DNA from: Streptomyces sp. NBC_00289
Lineage (GTDB): Bacteria > Actinomycetota > Actinomycetes > Streptomycetales > Streptomycetaceae
Assembly (NCBI RefSeq): GCF_041435115.1
Contig: NZ_CP108049.1
Span: forward strand, 1 to 64,000
Length of the DNA: 64,000 bases
Direction of reading: 5' to 3'
Part shown: one piece after another, positions 24,829 through 32,508 of the stretch
Numbering within the stretch: the stretch's first letter is position 1
How the letters are laid out: the number at the start of each line of letters is the position of its first letter
Position numbers and translations under genes: made by a program
The notes under the pieces: model-generated
Seen by the model: only the letters and a program-made list of their open reading frames with translations
Database searches by the model: none
What the model was told of the DNA's origin: nothing

Positions 24829-24853
24829 CTGGTGACATTCGAGATGTCACCAG
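24829..24853. promoter_or_regulatory. perfect 10-bp palindrome upstream of the XRE-TPR gene
   Basis: CTGGTGACAT (24829-24838) and ATGTCACCAG (24844-24853) flank TCGAG. It is a clean dimeric operator shape in an otherwise gene-free promoter region. Confidence 0.6.
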
Positions 24854-25062
24854 CCGTCGTCACTTTCCGCAGCGGCTCATGGGGCGCACGGTGTGTGCGA
24901 TCCACACGAGTTGATCCGCGACCCAGCGGGAGGCGAACCGAGCATGCTGAGCCACTTACGACGTCACCAGCGAACTCGCGAAGGGCTGAGCACAGAGGGT
25001 GCTTCACGACTCCTCCTTCGCGACGGCTGCAAGATCCAGGACAAGCGGGACGGCCAAGCGCC

Positions 25063-25395
25063 TTACGTGACGTTTCCTTCGGAGGCCGCGCGCTGGGCTT
25101 GGAGGACGTACGCATACGCCGCCCCAAGGTGTCCGTACTGGTCACTGGCGTCTGCGGTGAGAGCCGAAGCCGCCGATTCTGCTGCGCGCTCGAGTTGGCG
25201 GGCGACGGCGGCCGGGATGGTGGGGGCTGTCGCGAACTTCTGCAGCAGGTCGGCCACTTCCGCGAGCCCGGCGTCGTCAGACAAGCCAGCCGGCCCCGCC
25301 GGACGCGAGAGTGCGGGGATCCACCCGTCGGTCACGTCCAGGGAGCTGCGGAGCTCTTCCACAAGCTCAGGGGTGGTGAGGCGCTTCTCGTTCAT
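25063..25395 (-). CDS. hypothetical helical protein, 110 aa
   Basis: 110 residues. LTTPELVEELRSSLDVTDGW is followed by a Pro/Gly break and helices LAEVADLLQKFATAPTIPAA and ARQLERAAESAASALTADAS. It is acidic with no cysteines and no membrane segment. It lies between the XRE-TPR gene and the UTRA-only gene, all on the minus strand, and could belong to the same regulatory block. Not recognised. Confidence 0.6.
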   Translation of the reverse strand: MNEKRLTTPELVEELRSSLDVTDGWIPALSRPAGPAGLSDDAGLAEVADLLQKFATAPTIPAAVARQLERAAESAASALTADASDQYGHLGAAYAYVLQAQRAASEGNVT

Positions 25396-25474
25396 GCGGG
25401 GATCGGTCTCCAGAAGTCCAGAGGGGCCAGCTGCGGAGGCGCCCCGGCGAGGCCGGGGCGCCCAGGGCGGTTCT

Positions 25475-26035
25475 TCAGGCGAGCGGGGCGGCGTACCGCA
25501 GCTTCCAGCCCTTGCCCAGAACGTGCTGGGTGACCTCGACTACGCGCCCGTCGGCCGTCGCGCCGATGTGGTTGATGGTCACGACCTCCGCGCCGTCGGG
25601 CAGGCCAAGAGTGGCGGACTCCTCCGAGGTCGCGGTGCGGAGCTCGATGTCTTCGACGGCGGTGTCGCCCTGGTCGTACCCGGCTTCCTTCATGCGGCTG
25701 ATGATGCCGCCGACACCGGTGTCGACCTGCTCGATTCCCGCAGCCTCAGCGACGTCGACGGGGATGTACGTGGTGGCGATCTGGATGACGCGGTCGCCAT
25801 CGAACATCTGCCGAGCTCGTACGACGACGTCGCCTTCGACGCCCAGGAGCTCAGCGACGTCGGCCGGCGCCGCGGCCCGGCTGACGGTGACCTCGGTACG
25901 CGGGCTGCGGCCGGATCGGCGCAGCTCAGCGTCGAACGCCCCGTGCGCACCGTTTTCTTCGCGCTGCCCGGTGGTGTACCGAGTGCGAGCGTCGCGCAGG
26001 ATCACGCCGTTGTCGTCGATTCGGTTGCTAGCCAT
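25475..26035 (-). CDS. UTRA-domain protein lacking a DNA-binding domain
   Basis: 186 residues with AAGGAG 10 bases before the ATG. A short N-terminal segment (MASNRIDDNGVILRDARTRY) leads directly into a complete UTRA effector-binding domain: VTVSRAAAPADVAELLGVEG, VVRARQMFDGDRVIQIATTY, IISRMKEAGYDQGD and VEVTQHVLGKGWKLRY. The N-terminal winged helix of GntR/HutC regulators is missing, and no frameshifted remnant is seen in the 84 bases to the next gene. It is a paralogue of the full-length GntR protein immediately upstream, so it may heterodimerise with it or act as a ligand sink. Confidence 0.75.
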   Translation of the reverse strand: MASNRIDDNGVILRDARTRYTTGQREENGAHGAFDAELRRSGRSPRTEVTVSRAAAPADVAELLGVEGDVVVRARQMFDGDRVIQIATTYIPVDVAEAAGIEQVDTGVGGIISRMKEAGYDQGDTAVEDIELRTATSEESATLGLPDGAEVVTINHIGATADGRVVEVTQHVLGKGWKLRYAAPLA

Positions 26036-26119
26036 GTACTGAATGCTCCTTGCTGGTGTGGATATGGGTACTTGTTCCGTTCGGATGCTCGCGGTGTCAG
26101 CGCGGGCACTTTCTGCCGG

Positions 26120-26932
26120 TCAGCCGGAGTCGGTCGCGTCGATGACCCACTCGTATGCCAGCCTCCATTTGGAACGCGGCAGGACGTGCAAGCCGATCTC
26201 GACGACGCGACCTTCAGCGGTCAGCCCCTTGTGCGTGATCTCCATGACGGCCTGCTCAACCGGGATGCCGAGCGCCGCCGCTTCCTCTGCGGTCGGGGAT
26301 CTGACCTCGATCTCCTCTCGCAACCGGACCTGCTTGAATCCGGCTTCCGCCATGCGGGACTTGCTCCCCCCTGTACCCGTGTTCTTCTCAGCGAGTACAG
26401 GGCAGGCGTCTGCAACGTCCGGCGGGAACCACGAAGTGGCGACCTGAACGACCTCTTCGGCTTCATCGTTGCCGGGCAGACCCACGGGCATGATCCGTTC
26501 CCGCTTGAGGGTCTTTGCGCGGTGGTGCATCCCGAAGATCTCGGCGACCTTCCTGGGCGGCACATCTCTGGCGATGGTGAGAGTCGCTGGCCGTGTCTCG
26601 AACCCCATCGCTCGCATCTCAGCCTCGAAGGCGCCGACCGCTCCGCCGGCCTCCCTCAACTTCGGGAGGTAGCGCTGATTTCGCTCAGACACGATCTTGC
26701 CGAGCACCAGCGAGACGAAGGTGCCCTTCCCCTGCCGAGAGAACAGCAGGCCTTCGCTCTCCAGGAGGCCGTAGATGTCACGGGCCGTCTGGTACGCGAT
26801 GCCGTGCTCTTTCTGAAGCTGAGGCACGCCGGGCAGTCGCGACCCAGGCGCAAGCACGCCCCGCGCGATCTTGTCCCGGATCTCAGACGAGATCCGTTCG
26901 ACCTTCCCTGGTTCCTTCTGCTTAGCGGCCAC
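26120..26932 (-). CDS. GntR-family (HutC/UTRA) transcriptional regulator, likely transfer-gene repressor
   Basis: 270 residues from GTG 26932. The winged helix spans ~8-75 (ISSEIRDKIARGVLAPGSRL, GIAYQTARDIYGLLESEGLL, then FSRQGKGTFVS). A UTRA domain follows (~100-265, ending GLTAEGRVVEIGLHVLPRSK). GntR/HutC proteins such as KorA, KorSA and TraR repress transfer genes on Streptomyces conjugative plasmids, and this gene stands at the head of, and divergent from, the transfer region starting at 27443. An upstream ATG at 26953 is a possible longer start. It is transcribed in the same direction as the UTRA-only gene 84 bases downstream. Confidence 0.85.
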   Translation of the reverse strand: MAAKQKEPGKVERISSEIRDKIARGVLAPGSRLPGVPQLQKEHGIAYQTARDIYGLLESEGLLFSRQGKGTFVSLVLGKIVSERNQRYLPKLREAGGAVGAFEAEMRAMGFETRPATLTIARDVPPRKVAEIFGMHHRAKTLKRERIMPVGLPGNDEAEEVVQVATSWFPPDVADACPVLAEKNTGTGGSKSRMAEAGFKQVRLREEIEVRSPTAEEAAALGIPVEQAVMEITHKGLTAEGRVVEIGLHVLPRSKWRLAYEWVIDATDSG

Positions 26933-26997
26933 TGCTCCCCCTCTCGTGCGCATCGTGTCGCTAGCGGATCTCGCTACCCGACGCGCACAGCATCGCA

Positions 26998-27126
26998 TGT
27001 CTAGTTGTTTCCCGAAAGCCGAGACTCGCTGACGTTTAATAACGGCAAGAAACTAGCAGGTCAGAGCGGGTGTCAGAAACTACTTAGCTAGACAGGTTGA
27101 CCCTGGGGGGATAGCAGGGTTCTAAT
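26998..27126. promoter_or_regulatory. divergent promoter region with GntR-type operators
   Basis: Related words TCTAGTTGTTTC (26999-27010), GAAACTAGC (~27049) and GAAACTACTTAGCTAGACAG (~27076) recur. A plus-strand promoter TTGACC (27097-27102), 17-base spacer, TTCTAA (27120-27125) overlaps the last copy. The stretch is AT-rich for this replicon. It would serve the plus-strand transfer genes, with a ~300-base leader before 27443; the remaining 27127-27442 shows no gene. Confidence 0.6.
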
Positions 27127-27442
27127 CGAGATGCGCCAGCAAGCGGTGAGTAGCCGGATGCAGGGCGTAGCCGGTGCTGTACCTGCACGTTTCGGGTACC
27201 TCGCCGGTCGCAAGACCGCAGTAGTCGTCCGCCCTCCGGGGCGGCCGGAGTAGTCCTCGGGTAACTGAGGGCGCGAGAGCACCATCGAACTCCTCCGGAG
27301 CCTGACGGCCGCGACAACTGCGTGCACGTCGCAGCGCTGTGCGCTGTCTGTCCTACGGGACGCCGGCCTCGTGCCGTGCGGCCCGGAGGGCAGAGAGAGC
27401 ATCGCGACGCGCTCCCCGCCACTCCGTCCATGAGGAGTTCAG

Positions 27443-28054
27443 ATGTCTGCTTCGACCCTTGAGCGCACCGCCCGCCCCCGCCGGAGCCGGACCCGCTCCC
27501 GCACCGTCAACGCCCGCCCGGCACTCGTCATCTCCACCCTCAAGCCCCACCAGTACGACCTGCGCCCGGCCTGCGCGTCGCTGATCTGCCCCGACTGCGA
27601 GACCTGGGTGCCGATCACCGGCCTCCAGACCCAGAAGCCCAAGGTCGTGCCGCACGACACCGGCCGCGCAGGCAAGGACGCGGCCGTGCGCTGCCGCCTG
27701 GGCAGCAACCGCCTGGTCACCGTCGACATGACGGTCAAGAAGTGGCAGGAGCGCCTGGAGGACGGCAACTCGGAGACCGTTCACCGCCGCCCGACCACCG
27801 TCCTGCGCAAGCCGAAGGTCGCGCCCGCCCTGGCCGTCAGCCAGATCGCCGCGAAGAAGCAGACGGCGACGACGGATGACGAGCCCAGCGACGGCCGGCC
27901 CCTGTGGCTCCTGCGCGAGATGAAGTGGGCGTCGACCGCGTCCGCGGTCAGCGACGCCGACACCCGGCGCGCGCAGCTGCCCGACGGTGAAGCGCCGCTG
28001 GGCGCGCCGCCGGTGCCGCTCACGACGCTGCACCCCGAGCGCCGCGCGAGCTGA
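27443..28054 (+). CDS. hypothetical zinc-ribbon protein at the head of the transfer region
   Basis: 203 residues. GAGGAG lies 7 bases before the ATG. The first ~30 residues are strongly basic (TLERTARPRRSRTRSRT). ACASLICPDCETWVPITGLQ carries a CxxxCxxC cluster, with a later Cys in RCRLGS. The C-terminal half is charged and disordered. It is the first gene after the divergent regulatory region and is closed by two strong hairpins. Similar proteins precede tra genes on Streptomyces plasmids, but I know no function. Confidence 0.65.
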   Translation: MSASTLERTARPRRSRTRSRTVNARPALVISTLKPHQYDLRPACASLICPDCETWVPITGLQTQKPKVVPHDTGRAGKDAAVRCRLGSNRLVTVDMTVKKWQERLEDGNSETVHRRPTTVLRKPKVAPALAVSQIAAKKQTATTDDEPSDGRPLWLLREMKWASTASAVSDADTRRAQLPDGEAPLGAPPVPLTTLHPERRAS

Positions 28055-28072
28055 CCCGCTCCGGACGAACAA

Positions 28073-28178
28073 CCACGGCCCCGACCGCCCCCGCATCAAG
28101 GGGGCGGCCGGGGCCGTGGCTGCTCGTACGACCAGCCAAAACGACGACAGCCCCGGCGACTTGAGACCCCCGGGGCTG
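28073..28178 (+). terminator. two consecutive GC-rich hairpins
   Basis: CCACGGCCCC (28073-28082) pairs with GGGGCCGTGG (28110-28119), with an inner stem between. CAGCCCCGG (28148-28156) pairs with CCGGGGCTG (28170-28178). They separate the 203-residue gene from the small-gene cluster. Confidence 0.7.
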
Positions 28179-28202
28179 TCCAGGACCTGACTGGAGGACC
28201 TG

Positions 28203-28397
28203 ATGCACCACAGCATGACACGCCCCGGAAGCCAGCCGGGCGCCACCCGCCCGCTGGTGGCGCGGGAGGACGACCCGCTGTTCGACGCGGATCACTCGCG
28301 TTGCCCGTCGGGTACCGAGCGCCGCGCGTCGATCACGGTCGCCGATGTCGAGGAGATCGCACGCAGGGCCGACGCGGCGGCGGGGGTGAGGGCGTGA
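28203..28397 (+). CDS. small hypothetical protein, 64 aa
   Basis: 64 residues with GGAGG just before CTGATG. The N-terminus has several His and Pro residues (MHHSMTRPGSQPGATRPLVA), then an acidic stretch and SITVADVEEIARRADAAAGV, probably a helix. Its stop overlaps the next start as GTGA. It is the first gene of a three-gene cluster of tiny proteins; function unknown. Confidence 0.5.
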   Translation: MHHSMTRPGSQPGATRPLVAREDDPLFDADHSRCPSGTERRASITVADVEEIARRADAAAGVRA

Positions 28398-28483
28398 TCA
28401 CCAGCCTGACCGACGCGGAGCGCGCGGAGCTCTCGCGGAAGAACGCGGAGCAGAACAAGAGGTCGGAGAACAACCGCCGATGA
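28394..28483 (+). CDS. very small protein, 29 aa
   Basis: 29 residues from GTG 28394. The sequence VITSLTDAERAELSRKNAEQ continues as a charged helix ending NKRSENNRR. It overlaps the preceding gene by GTGA and the following gene by ATGA, so it is held between two coupled genes, which supports translation despite its size. The helix is amphipathic and basic at the end. Function unknown. Confidence 0.5.
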   Translation: MITSLTDAERAELSRKNAEQNKRSENNRR

Positions 28484-28668
28484 GTGCCCGACCGACCGAC
28501 GACCTGTTCGTCCGCTACATGAAGGCGTTCGAGGACTCCACCGAGCACACCGCCGACTGCCCGGCCTGCCAGGGCGAGACGCCGTGTGCGGAGGGGATGC
28601 CGATCCACGAGCGGTTCGCGCGTCTCCAGGACGCCTACACCGCGCGCCAGAAGCAGCAGCGCCGCTGA
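28480..28668 (+). CDS. small Cys-containing protein, 62 aa
   Basis: 62 residues. Helix DLFVRYMKAFEDSTEHTADC runs into CPACQGETPCAEG, three or four cysteines that could bind zinc, then a basic helix (ERFARLQDAYTARQKQQRR). It overlaps the 29-residue gene by ATGA. Proteins of this layout are common near transfer and regulator genes in Streptomyces. It is followed by a hairpin-rich gap before the WhiB-like gene. Confidence 0.6.
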   Translation: MSARPTDDLFVRYMKAFEDSTEHTADCPACQGETPCAEGMPIHERFARLQDAYTARQKQQRR

Positions 28669-28770
28669 TCTCCGGCATTGCCCGTCGTCTCCGCCCCTCG
28701 CCGGGCGGGGCCGGCGGAGAGCGTCGGGATGTCACCCCGCTCCGGCCGTCCGGCCGCCGCTAGAACGCAC

Positions 28771-28800
28771 ACAGCCCCAGGGTGGCCGCCCTGGGGCTGT
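28771..28800 (+). terminator. terminator-type hairpin before the WhiB-like gene
   Basis: ACAGCCCCAGG (28771-28781) pairs with CCTGGGGCTGT (28790-28800). Confidence 0.65.
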
Positions 28801-28837
28801 CTCGTACACCACGCAACGGACCTTCTGGGAGGCCCTG

Positions 28838-29161
28838 ATGAACCGCTCCTCCATCGTACGCACCGCCCAGTCCCCCTCCGCCGACCTGCCGGTCAACAGC
28901 AACTGGCGGGTCCTGGGCGCTTGTGCCCAGGAGGACCCCGAGCTGTTCTTCCCCATCGGCAACACCGGCCCGGCGCTGCTCCAGATTGATGAGGCCAAAG
29001 CGGTCTGCCGCAGGTGCCCGGTGTTGGAGACGTGCGCGGCCTGGACGCTGGAGACCGGTCAGACGCACGGCGTGTCGGGTGGCATGAGCGAGAACGAGCG
29101 CCGCCGCATCAAGCGCCGCGAGGCCCGCGACCGCCAGCGCGCCCGCAACGCCTCCGCCTGA
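28838..29161 (+). CDS. WhiB-like transcription factor
   Basis: 107 residues with GGGAGG before CTGATG. The WhiB iron-sulfur ligands are all present: Cys in LGACAQEDPELFFPI, then CRRCPVLETC (CxxCxxxxxC), giving four cysteines. The family GxWGG turn is changed to HGVSGGMSENERR, and the basic C-terminus (RRIKRREARDRQRARNASA) fits DNA contact. WhiB-like proteins bind a [4Fe-4S] cluster and partner with the principal sigma factor. Plasmid-borne copies are common and probably control transfer or host genes. A conserved structured element follows 11 bases after the stop. Confidence 0.9.
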   Translation: MNRSSIVRTAQSPSADLPVNSNWRVLGACAQEDPELFFPIGNTGPALLQIDEAKAVCRRCPVLETCAAWTLETGQTHGVSGGMSENERRRIKRREARDRQRARNASA

Positions 29162-29172
29162 TCCGTTCTGGC

Positions 29173-29238
29173 GGCTGCCTGATCCGCCCGCACCGACCGC
29201 TGCACCCTGGCGGCCGGGACGGGCGGTGACGGGGAGCC
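29173..29238 (+). ncRNA. candidate structured RNA element, family 1 copy A
   Basis: GGCT (29173-29176) pairs with AGCC (29235-29238). Conserved internal loop GCCTGAT / TGACGGGG. CCGCCCG (29184-29190) pairs with CGGGCGG (29220-29226), closed by a variable 29-base apical part. Copies B (29535-29600) and C (41053-41107) keep the loop bases and the pairing. Confidence 0.55.
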
Positions 29239-29272
29239 GGACAGCCCGGACCGACAGCCCAGGGAGGCCCTG

Positions 29273-29533
29273 ATGGGCACGACGACCCTCCAGCTCGACA
29301 CCGCGACGACCGACGCCGGCACCACGCTGTTGCCGGACTCGCTGTGCACGCACACGCCGCACTGCCCGTCGGCCTCCAGCCCGGCGGCGGAGGCCGCCCG
29401 CGTCGTGGCGAGTCACCCGGAGCAGGGATGGAGCCTGCTGTGCAACGCCGTGGTGGTCTTCGACGACACCGGCGAGCTGCTCCCCGACGGCCGGGTCATC
29501 GACCCGCACCGTCCCCTCGCGATCACGGCCTGA
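29273..29533 (+). CDS. DUF5999 family protein
   Basis: 86 residues with GGGAGG before CTGATG. CTHTPHCPSASSPAAEAARV, ASHPEQGWSLLCNAVVVFDD and TGELLPDGRVIDPHRP match the short Streptomyces family DUF5999 almost word for word, with conserved Cys and His residues at the N-terminus. Function of the family is unknown. It lies between two copies of the structured intergenic element: copy A in its 5' leader and copy B immediately after its stop. Confidence 0.8.
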   Translation: MGTTTLQLDTATTDAGTTLLPDSLCTHTPHCPSASSPAAEAARVVASHPEQGWSLLCNAVVVFDDTGELLPDGRVIDPHRPLAITA

Positions 29534-29534
29534 C

Positions 29535-29600
29535 GGCTGCCTGATCCGCTCGCGCCGGCCGCCGCACCACGGCGCCGGTTTCGGGCGGTGACGGGGAGTC
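29535..29600 (+). ncRNA. candidate structured RNA element, family 1 copy B
   Basis: GGCT (29535-29538) pairs with AGTC (29597-29600, one G-U). CCGCTCG (29546-29552) pairs with CGGGCGG (29582-29588, one G-U). The internal loop GCCTGAT / TGACGGGG is identical to copy A. The rest of the interval to 29850 contains TTTCGGGAGC repeats and no firm gene. Confidence 0.55.
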
Positions 29601-29850
29601 GGACAGTCCCTTTCGCTCCCGCCCGGCGGGAGCCACGGACAGTTTCGAGCCCGCCCCTCAGCACTCCCCCGGACCCGCCGCCCGCACCACGGGCGGCCGG
29701 CCTTTCAGCACGGCCCGCTCCGGGAAGGCAACGGCCCCTTGGGGCCGATTTCGGCTCCGCCGACCGCCGTTTCGGGAGCAGCCGCCCGCGTTTCGGGAGC
29801 GGCCCCCACTGCTTCGCCCACACCCGGAATGACCCCCTCTGGAGGCCCTC

Positions 29851-31572
29851 ATGACGATCACCGACATGCCGCAGAACGCGGCACCCGACACCCCTGTTTC
29901 GCGGACGCCGACCGCCGTTTCGGATGCACCCGAGTTCGTTTCGGGAGCGGCCGGGGGCGTTTCGGAGACACGGAAGCGGAAGCCGATCAAGCCCAAGCGG
30001 GACCGCTTCACGGCCGCCCTGCCGTACGTCGCAGCGGTCTTCGGCACGCTGGTCGGCGCCATCGGCTTCGCCATGTCGTACGACACCCTCGCCAAAGTTG
30101 CTTTGAGCTGGGGATTCAGCGAGGGCCTCGCGCCCTGGTTCCCGATCGGCGTGGACGCTTCGATCCTGGCGTTCCTGGCCCTGGACCTCTACCTGATCCT
30201 CAAGGGCATCCCGTGGCCGGTGCTGCGGATGGCCGCGCACGGCATGACCGGCGCCACCGTGTGGTTCAACGCGTCCTCGCAGGGCGAGATCGGCCACGAC
30301 CCGGTCCAGTCCGCCTCGCACGGCGTCATGCCGGTCCTCTTCGTGATCGGTGTGGAGGCGGCACGGCGGCTGTTCATCAAGAAGGCGCAGCTCGAAGCGG
30401 GTACGCACGCCGACCGCATCCCGCTGCACCGCTGGATCCTCGCCCCGCTGGCGACCCCGAAGTTCTACCGCCGGATGAGGCTGTACGGGGTCACCTCCTA
30501 CCCGGAGATGATCCGGCGTCAGCAGGACCTCACCGCCTACGAGCAGTGGCTCAAGCGCAAGTACAAGGGCGACCTGAGCAAGGCGTCCGAGGATGAGCGG
30601 CTGCCGATGAAGATGGCCGCCTACGGCTACACCGTCGCGCAGGCCCTCGCGATGCCTGAGCAGCAGGAACGCCAGGCTGAGGAGCGGGCGGAGGAAGCCG
30701 AGCGCCGGCACCTGGACGCGGAGACGCGGCGGGAGGTCGCGCAGAAGAAGGCCGAAGCCGACCGGCTGGAGGCAGGCGGCGAACTCGAGGCCGTCCGCGC
30801 CCGGGTGGAAGGCACGACCGCTCAGGCCCGCGCCCACGCCCGAGCCCAGGCCAGCGCCGCAGAGCGGGCCGCTGAGCTGGAGGAGAAGGCGCTGGAGACG
30901 GCCCTGGTCGCCGAAGCCCGCGCCCGAGAGGCGGAGGCGGAGCGCAAGGAAGCCCAGGAGCGCCGCACGGCGGCTGCCACCGACCTGGAGACGGCCGAAC
31001 TGGAGCGGCGCGCGGCGGAGAAGCGGAAGGCAGCGGCGGAGGCCGATCGGGTCGCCGCGGCGGAGGCACAGGCGATCGAGACGGCGGAGATCGCTGAGGC
31101 TCGCGAGCGTGCTGCCGAAGCCGATCGGCGCGCTGCCGAAACGGAGATGGTCGCTGCCGAAACGCGCCGCCGCGCTGCCGAAGCCGACCGGCTGGCGGCG
31201 CAGGAGAACGACCGCAAGGCGACTGCTGACGCCAACGTCCAGGCCGCCCGGCTGCGCGAGGCCGAAACGGAGATGGCTGCTGCCGAAACGCGGCTCGCCG
31301 TCGCCGAAGTCGAGCGGCGTGCGGTCGAAATGGAAGACGAGGCGAAGCTCACCTCGCGTGAGCGGGCGGTCCGCAAGGTCGCGCGCATGGCGCTCGCGGC
31401 CGGCCTGGTGACGGTCGGCCTGGGCGCCGACGAAATCCACCCCGCGCTGTCCCGGGTGGTCTCGATCGCCGACGTCCAGCGCGAGACGGCGGTGTCCTCC
31501 ACGGACACGGCCTCGAAGTACCGCCAGGAGGCGGCCGAACTGCTCGCTGGCGGCTACCGCCCCGGGCAGTGA
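29851..31572 (+). CDS. DUF2637 membrane protein with long coiled coil
   Basis: 573 residues. After a Ser/Thr-rich N-terminus and basic RKRKPIKPKRDR there are four hydrophobic segments (about 55-76, 96-117, 121-139, 157-175), the DUF2637 signature of actinobacterial transfer regions. From ~265 to ~500 an Ala/Glu/Arg heptad-rich coiled coil contains repeats of AEADR and AAETEMVAAETRR. The C-terminus has a short helical cap. Such proteins accompany FtsK-type Tra and are thought to act in intermycelial plasmid spreading at the membrane. The repetitive coil probably evolved by internal duplication. Confidence 0.8.
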   Translation: MTITDMPQNAAPDTPVSRTPTAVSDAPEFVSGAAGGVSETRKRKPIKPKRDRFTAALPYVAAVFGTLVGAIGFAMSYDTLAKVALSWGFSEGLAPWFPIGVDASILAFLALDLYLILKGIPWPVLRMAAHGMTGATVWFNASSQGEIGHDPVQSASHGVMPVLFVIGVEAARRLFIKKAQLEAGTHADRIPLHRWILAPLATPKFYRRMRLYGVTSYPEMIRRQQDLTAYEQWLKRKYKGDLSKASEDERLPMKMAAYGYTVAQALAMPEQQERQAEERAEEAERRHLDAETRREVAQKKAEADRLEAGGELEAVRARVEGTTAQARAHARAQASAAERAAELEEKALETALVAEARAREAEAERKEAQERRTAAATDLETAELERRAAEKRKAAAEADRVAAAEAQAIETAEIAEARERAAEADRRAAETEMVAAETRRRAAEADRLAAQENDRKATADANVQAARLREAETEMAAAETRLAVAEVERRAVEMEDEAKLTSRERAVRKVARMALAAGLVTVGLGADEIHPALSRVVSIADVQRETAVSSTDTASKYRQEAAELLAGGYRPGQ

Positions 31573-31713
31573 CCTGCACGAACCGCTGTTTCGACGGTTC
31601 CACCGGCCCCCGAGCTGCTGCTGACAACTCGGGGACGCGGTGAAGGCGCCGAAACGCCGCCCCAAGCCTCCCCCGATCCGGATCGCACCACCCAGTAAAG
31701 GAGCAAAACCCTG

Positions 31714-32184
31714 ATGAGCGAGACGAGGAAGCCCAACAAAGGCGTGTGGACGCCTGACCTGCTTGCGGAAGGCCCGGAGAAGCGACGCGTGTTCATCGAG
31801 CAGCGTCGGCAGTACCTCGCCCCCCTGCTCGCAGAGTCGAAGGCCCTGCTCGCCGAGATCGAGGCCGACCTGAAAGAGGCCGACAAGCTGCCCGGTGACC
31901 TGCCGTTTCAGGCGAAACTGCGGGCGCACCACACGGTCCGTCCGCTCGAGAAGGTCGTCGCGGACCTTGAGGACGTGATCGTCCAGCTCACCACGTACAG
32001 CGCGCGGTACCGGCGCAGCTACGAGGAACTGCCCGAGAAGCGGGCCGAGAAGGAAGCTGAGCGGCAGCGCCTGAAGGAGCTGAAGGCCGGCGGCGGGCAG
32101 CCGCAGATCAGCGCGCCCGAGCCGAAAGCGGAACCCGCTGAGGACCCGCACCCGTTCTTCGCGCACCTCAACAAGGGCGCGTGA
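31714..32184 (+). CDS. hypothetical coiled-coil protein, 156 aa
   Basis: 156 residues with AAAGGAG upstream of the ATG. Helices KRRVFIEQRRQYLAPLLAES and LLAEIEADLKEADKLPGDLP, then VRPLEKVVADLEDVIVQLTT, suggest a helical bundle or coiled coil. The C-terminus is charged and Pro-rich (PEPKAEPAEDPHPFFAHLNK). It overlaps the next start. It belongs to the transfer block between the DUF2637 protein and the Gly/Lys-rich protein. Not recognised. Confidence 0.65.
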   Translation: MSETRKPNKGVWTPDLLAEGPEKRRVFIEQRRQYLAPLLAESKALLAEIEADLKEADKLPGDLPFQAKLRAHHTVRPLEKVVADLEDVIVQLTTYSARYRRSYEELPEKRAEKEAERQRLKELKAGGGQPQISAPEPKAEPAEDPHPFFAHLNKGA

Positions 32185-32387
32185 TGCCGGGCAAGGACCC
32201 CGCGCGGACGAAGCGCCTCACCTTCGAGCTGTGGTCGCCCCGGATCAACGGGGCGGCCACAGCTCGCGACCGGGTCGTCGTCCTCCTCGACGCGGCCCGG
32301 GCGCACCTTCCCGACGACGATCCGATGTGGGAGGCGATGGCCGACCAGCTCGGCAAGTACCTGAAGGAGAAGGGCTTCGGCTCGTAA
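32184..32387 (+). CDS. small hypothetical protein, 67 aa
   Basis: 67 residues; starts at ATG 32184 (TGATG overlap) or GTG 32181 (GTGA overlap) with the previous gene. RTKRLTFELWSPRINGAATA and DRVVVLLDAARAHLPDDDPM, then a helix ADQLGKYLKEKGFGS. The end is rich in Lys and Gly. It is coupled to the 156-residue gene and followed by an AT-richer gap; not recognised. Confidence 0.6.
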   Translation: MPGKDPARTKRLTFELWSPRINGAATARDRVVVLLDAARAHLPDDDPMWEAMADQLGKYLKEKGFGS

Positions 32388-32508
32388 CGCTCCGCGTTCA
32401 AAATCAACGTTCAAATCAAGGAATCTGCCGCACCAGCCGGTCGCCAGACGCGCGCGTCACGCGCGCGCGTACGCGAGGCGGGCGGTTACGTCAAGTGAGG
32501 ACGAAAAG
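32388..32508. promoter_or_regulatory. AT-richer gap with CGTTCAAA repeats and alternating CG tract
   Basis: CGTTCAAA occurs twice (32394, 32407), followed by TCAA both times, and an alternating purine-pyrimidine tract (ACGCGCGCGT-type words) spans 32450-32470. It could be an internal promoter or a protein-binding site ahead of the 659-residue gene. Confidence 0.4.

Noticed and set aside
24893..27004. 703-codon open frame on the plus strand
   Set aside because: It runs opposite to the GntR, UTRA-only and 110-residue genes, which have clear domains and ribosome binding sites.
29588..29854. 88-codon frame ending at ATGA of the DUF2637 gene
   Set aside because: It starts inside structured element copy B and has repetitive FGS words from a DNA repeat. 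Kept only as part of the leader-peptide finding.
29413..32166. 917-codon open frame on the minus strand
   Set aside because: It is antisense to the DUF2637, WhiB-side and coiled-coil genes. High GC keeps stops rare; no domain and wrong codon bias.
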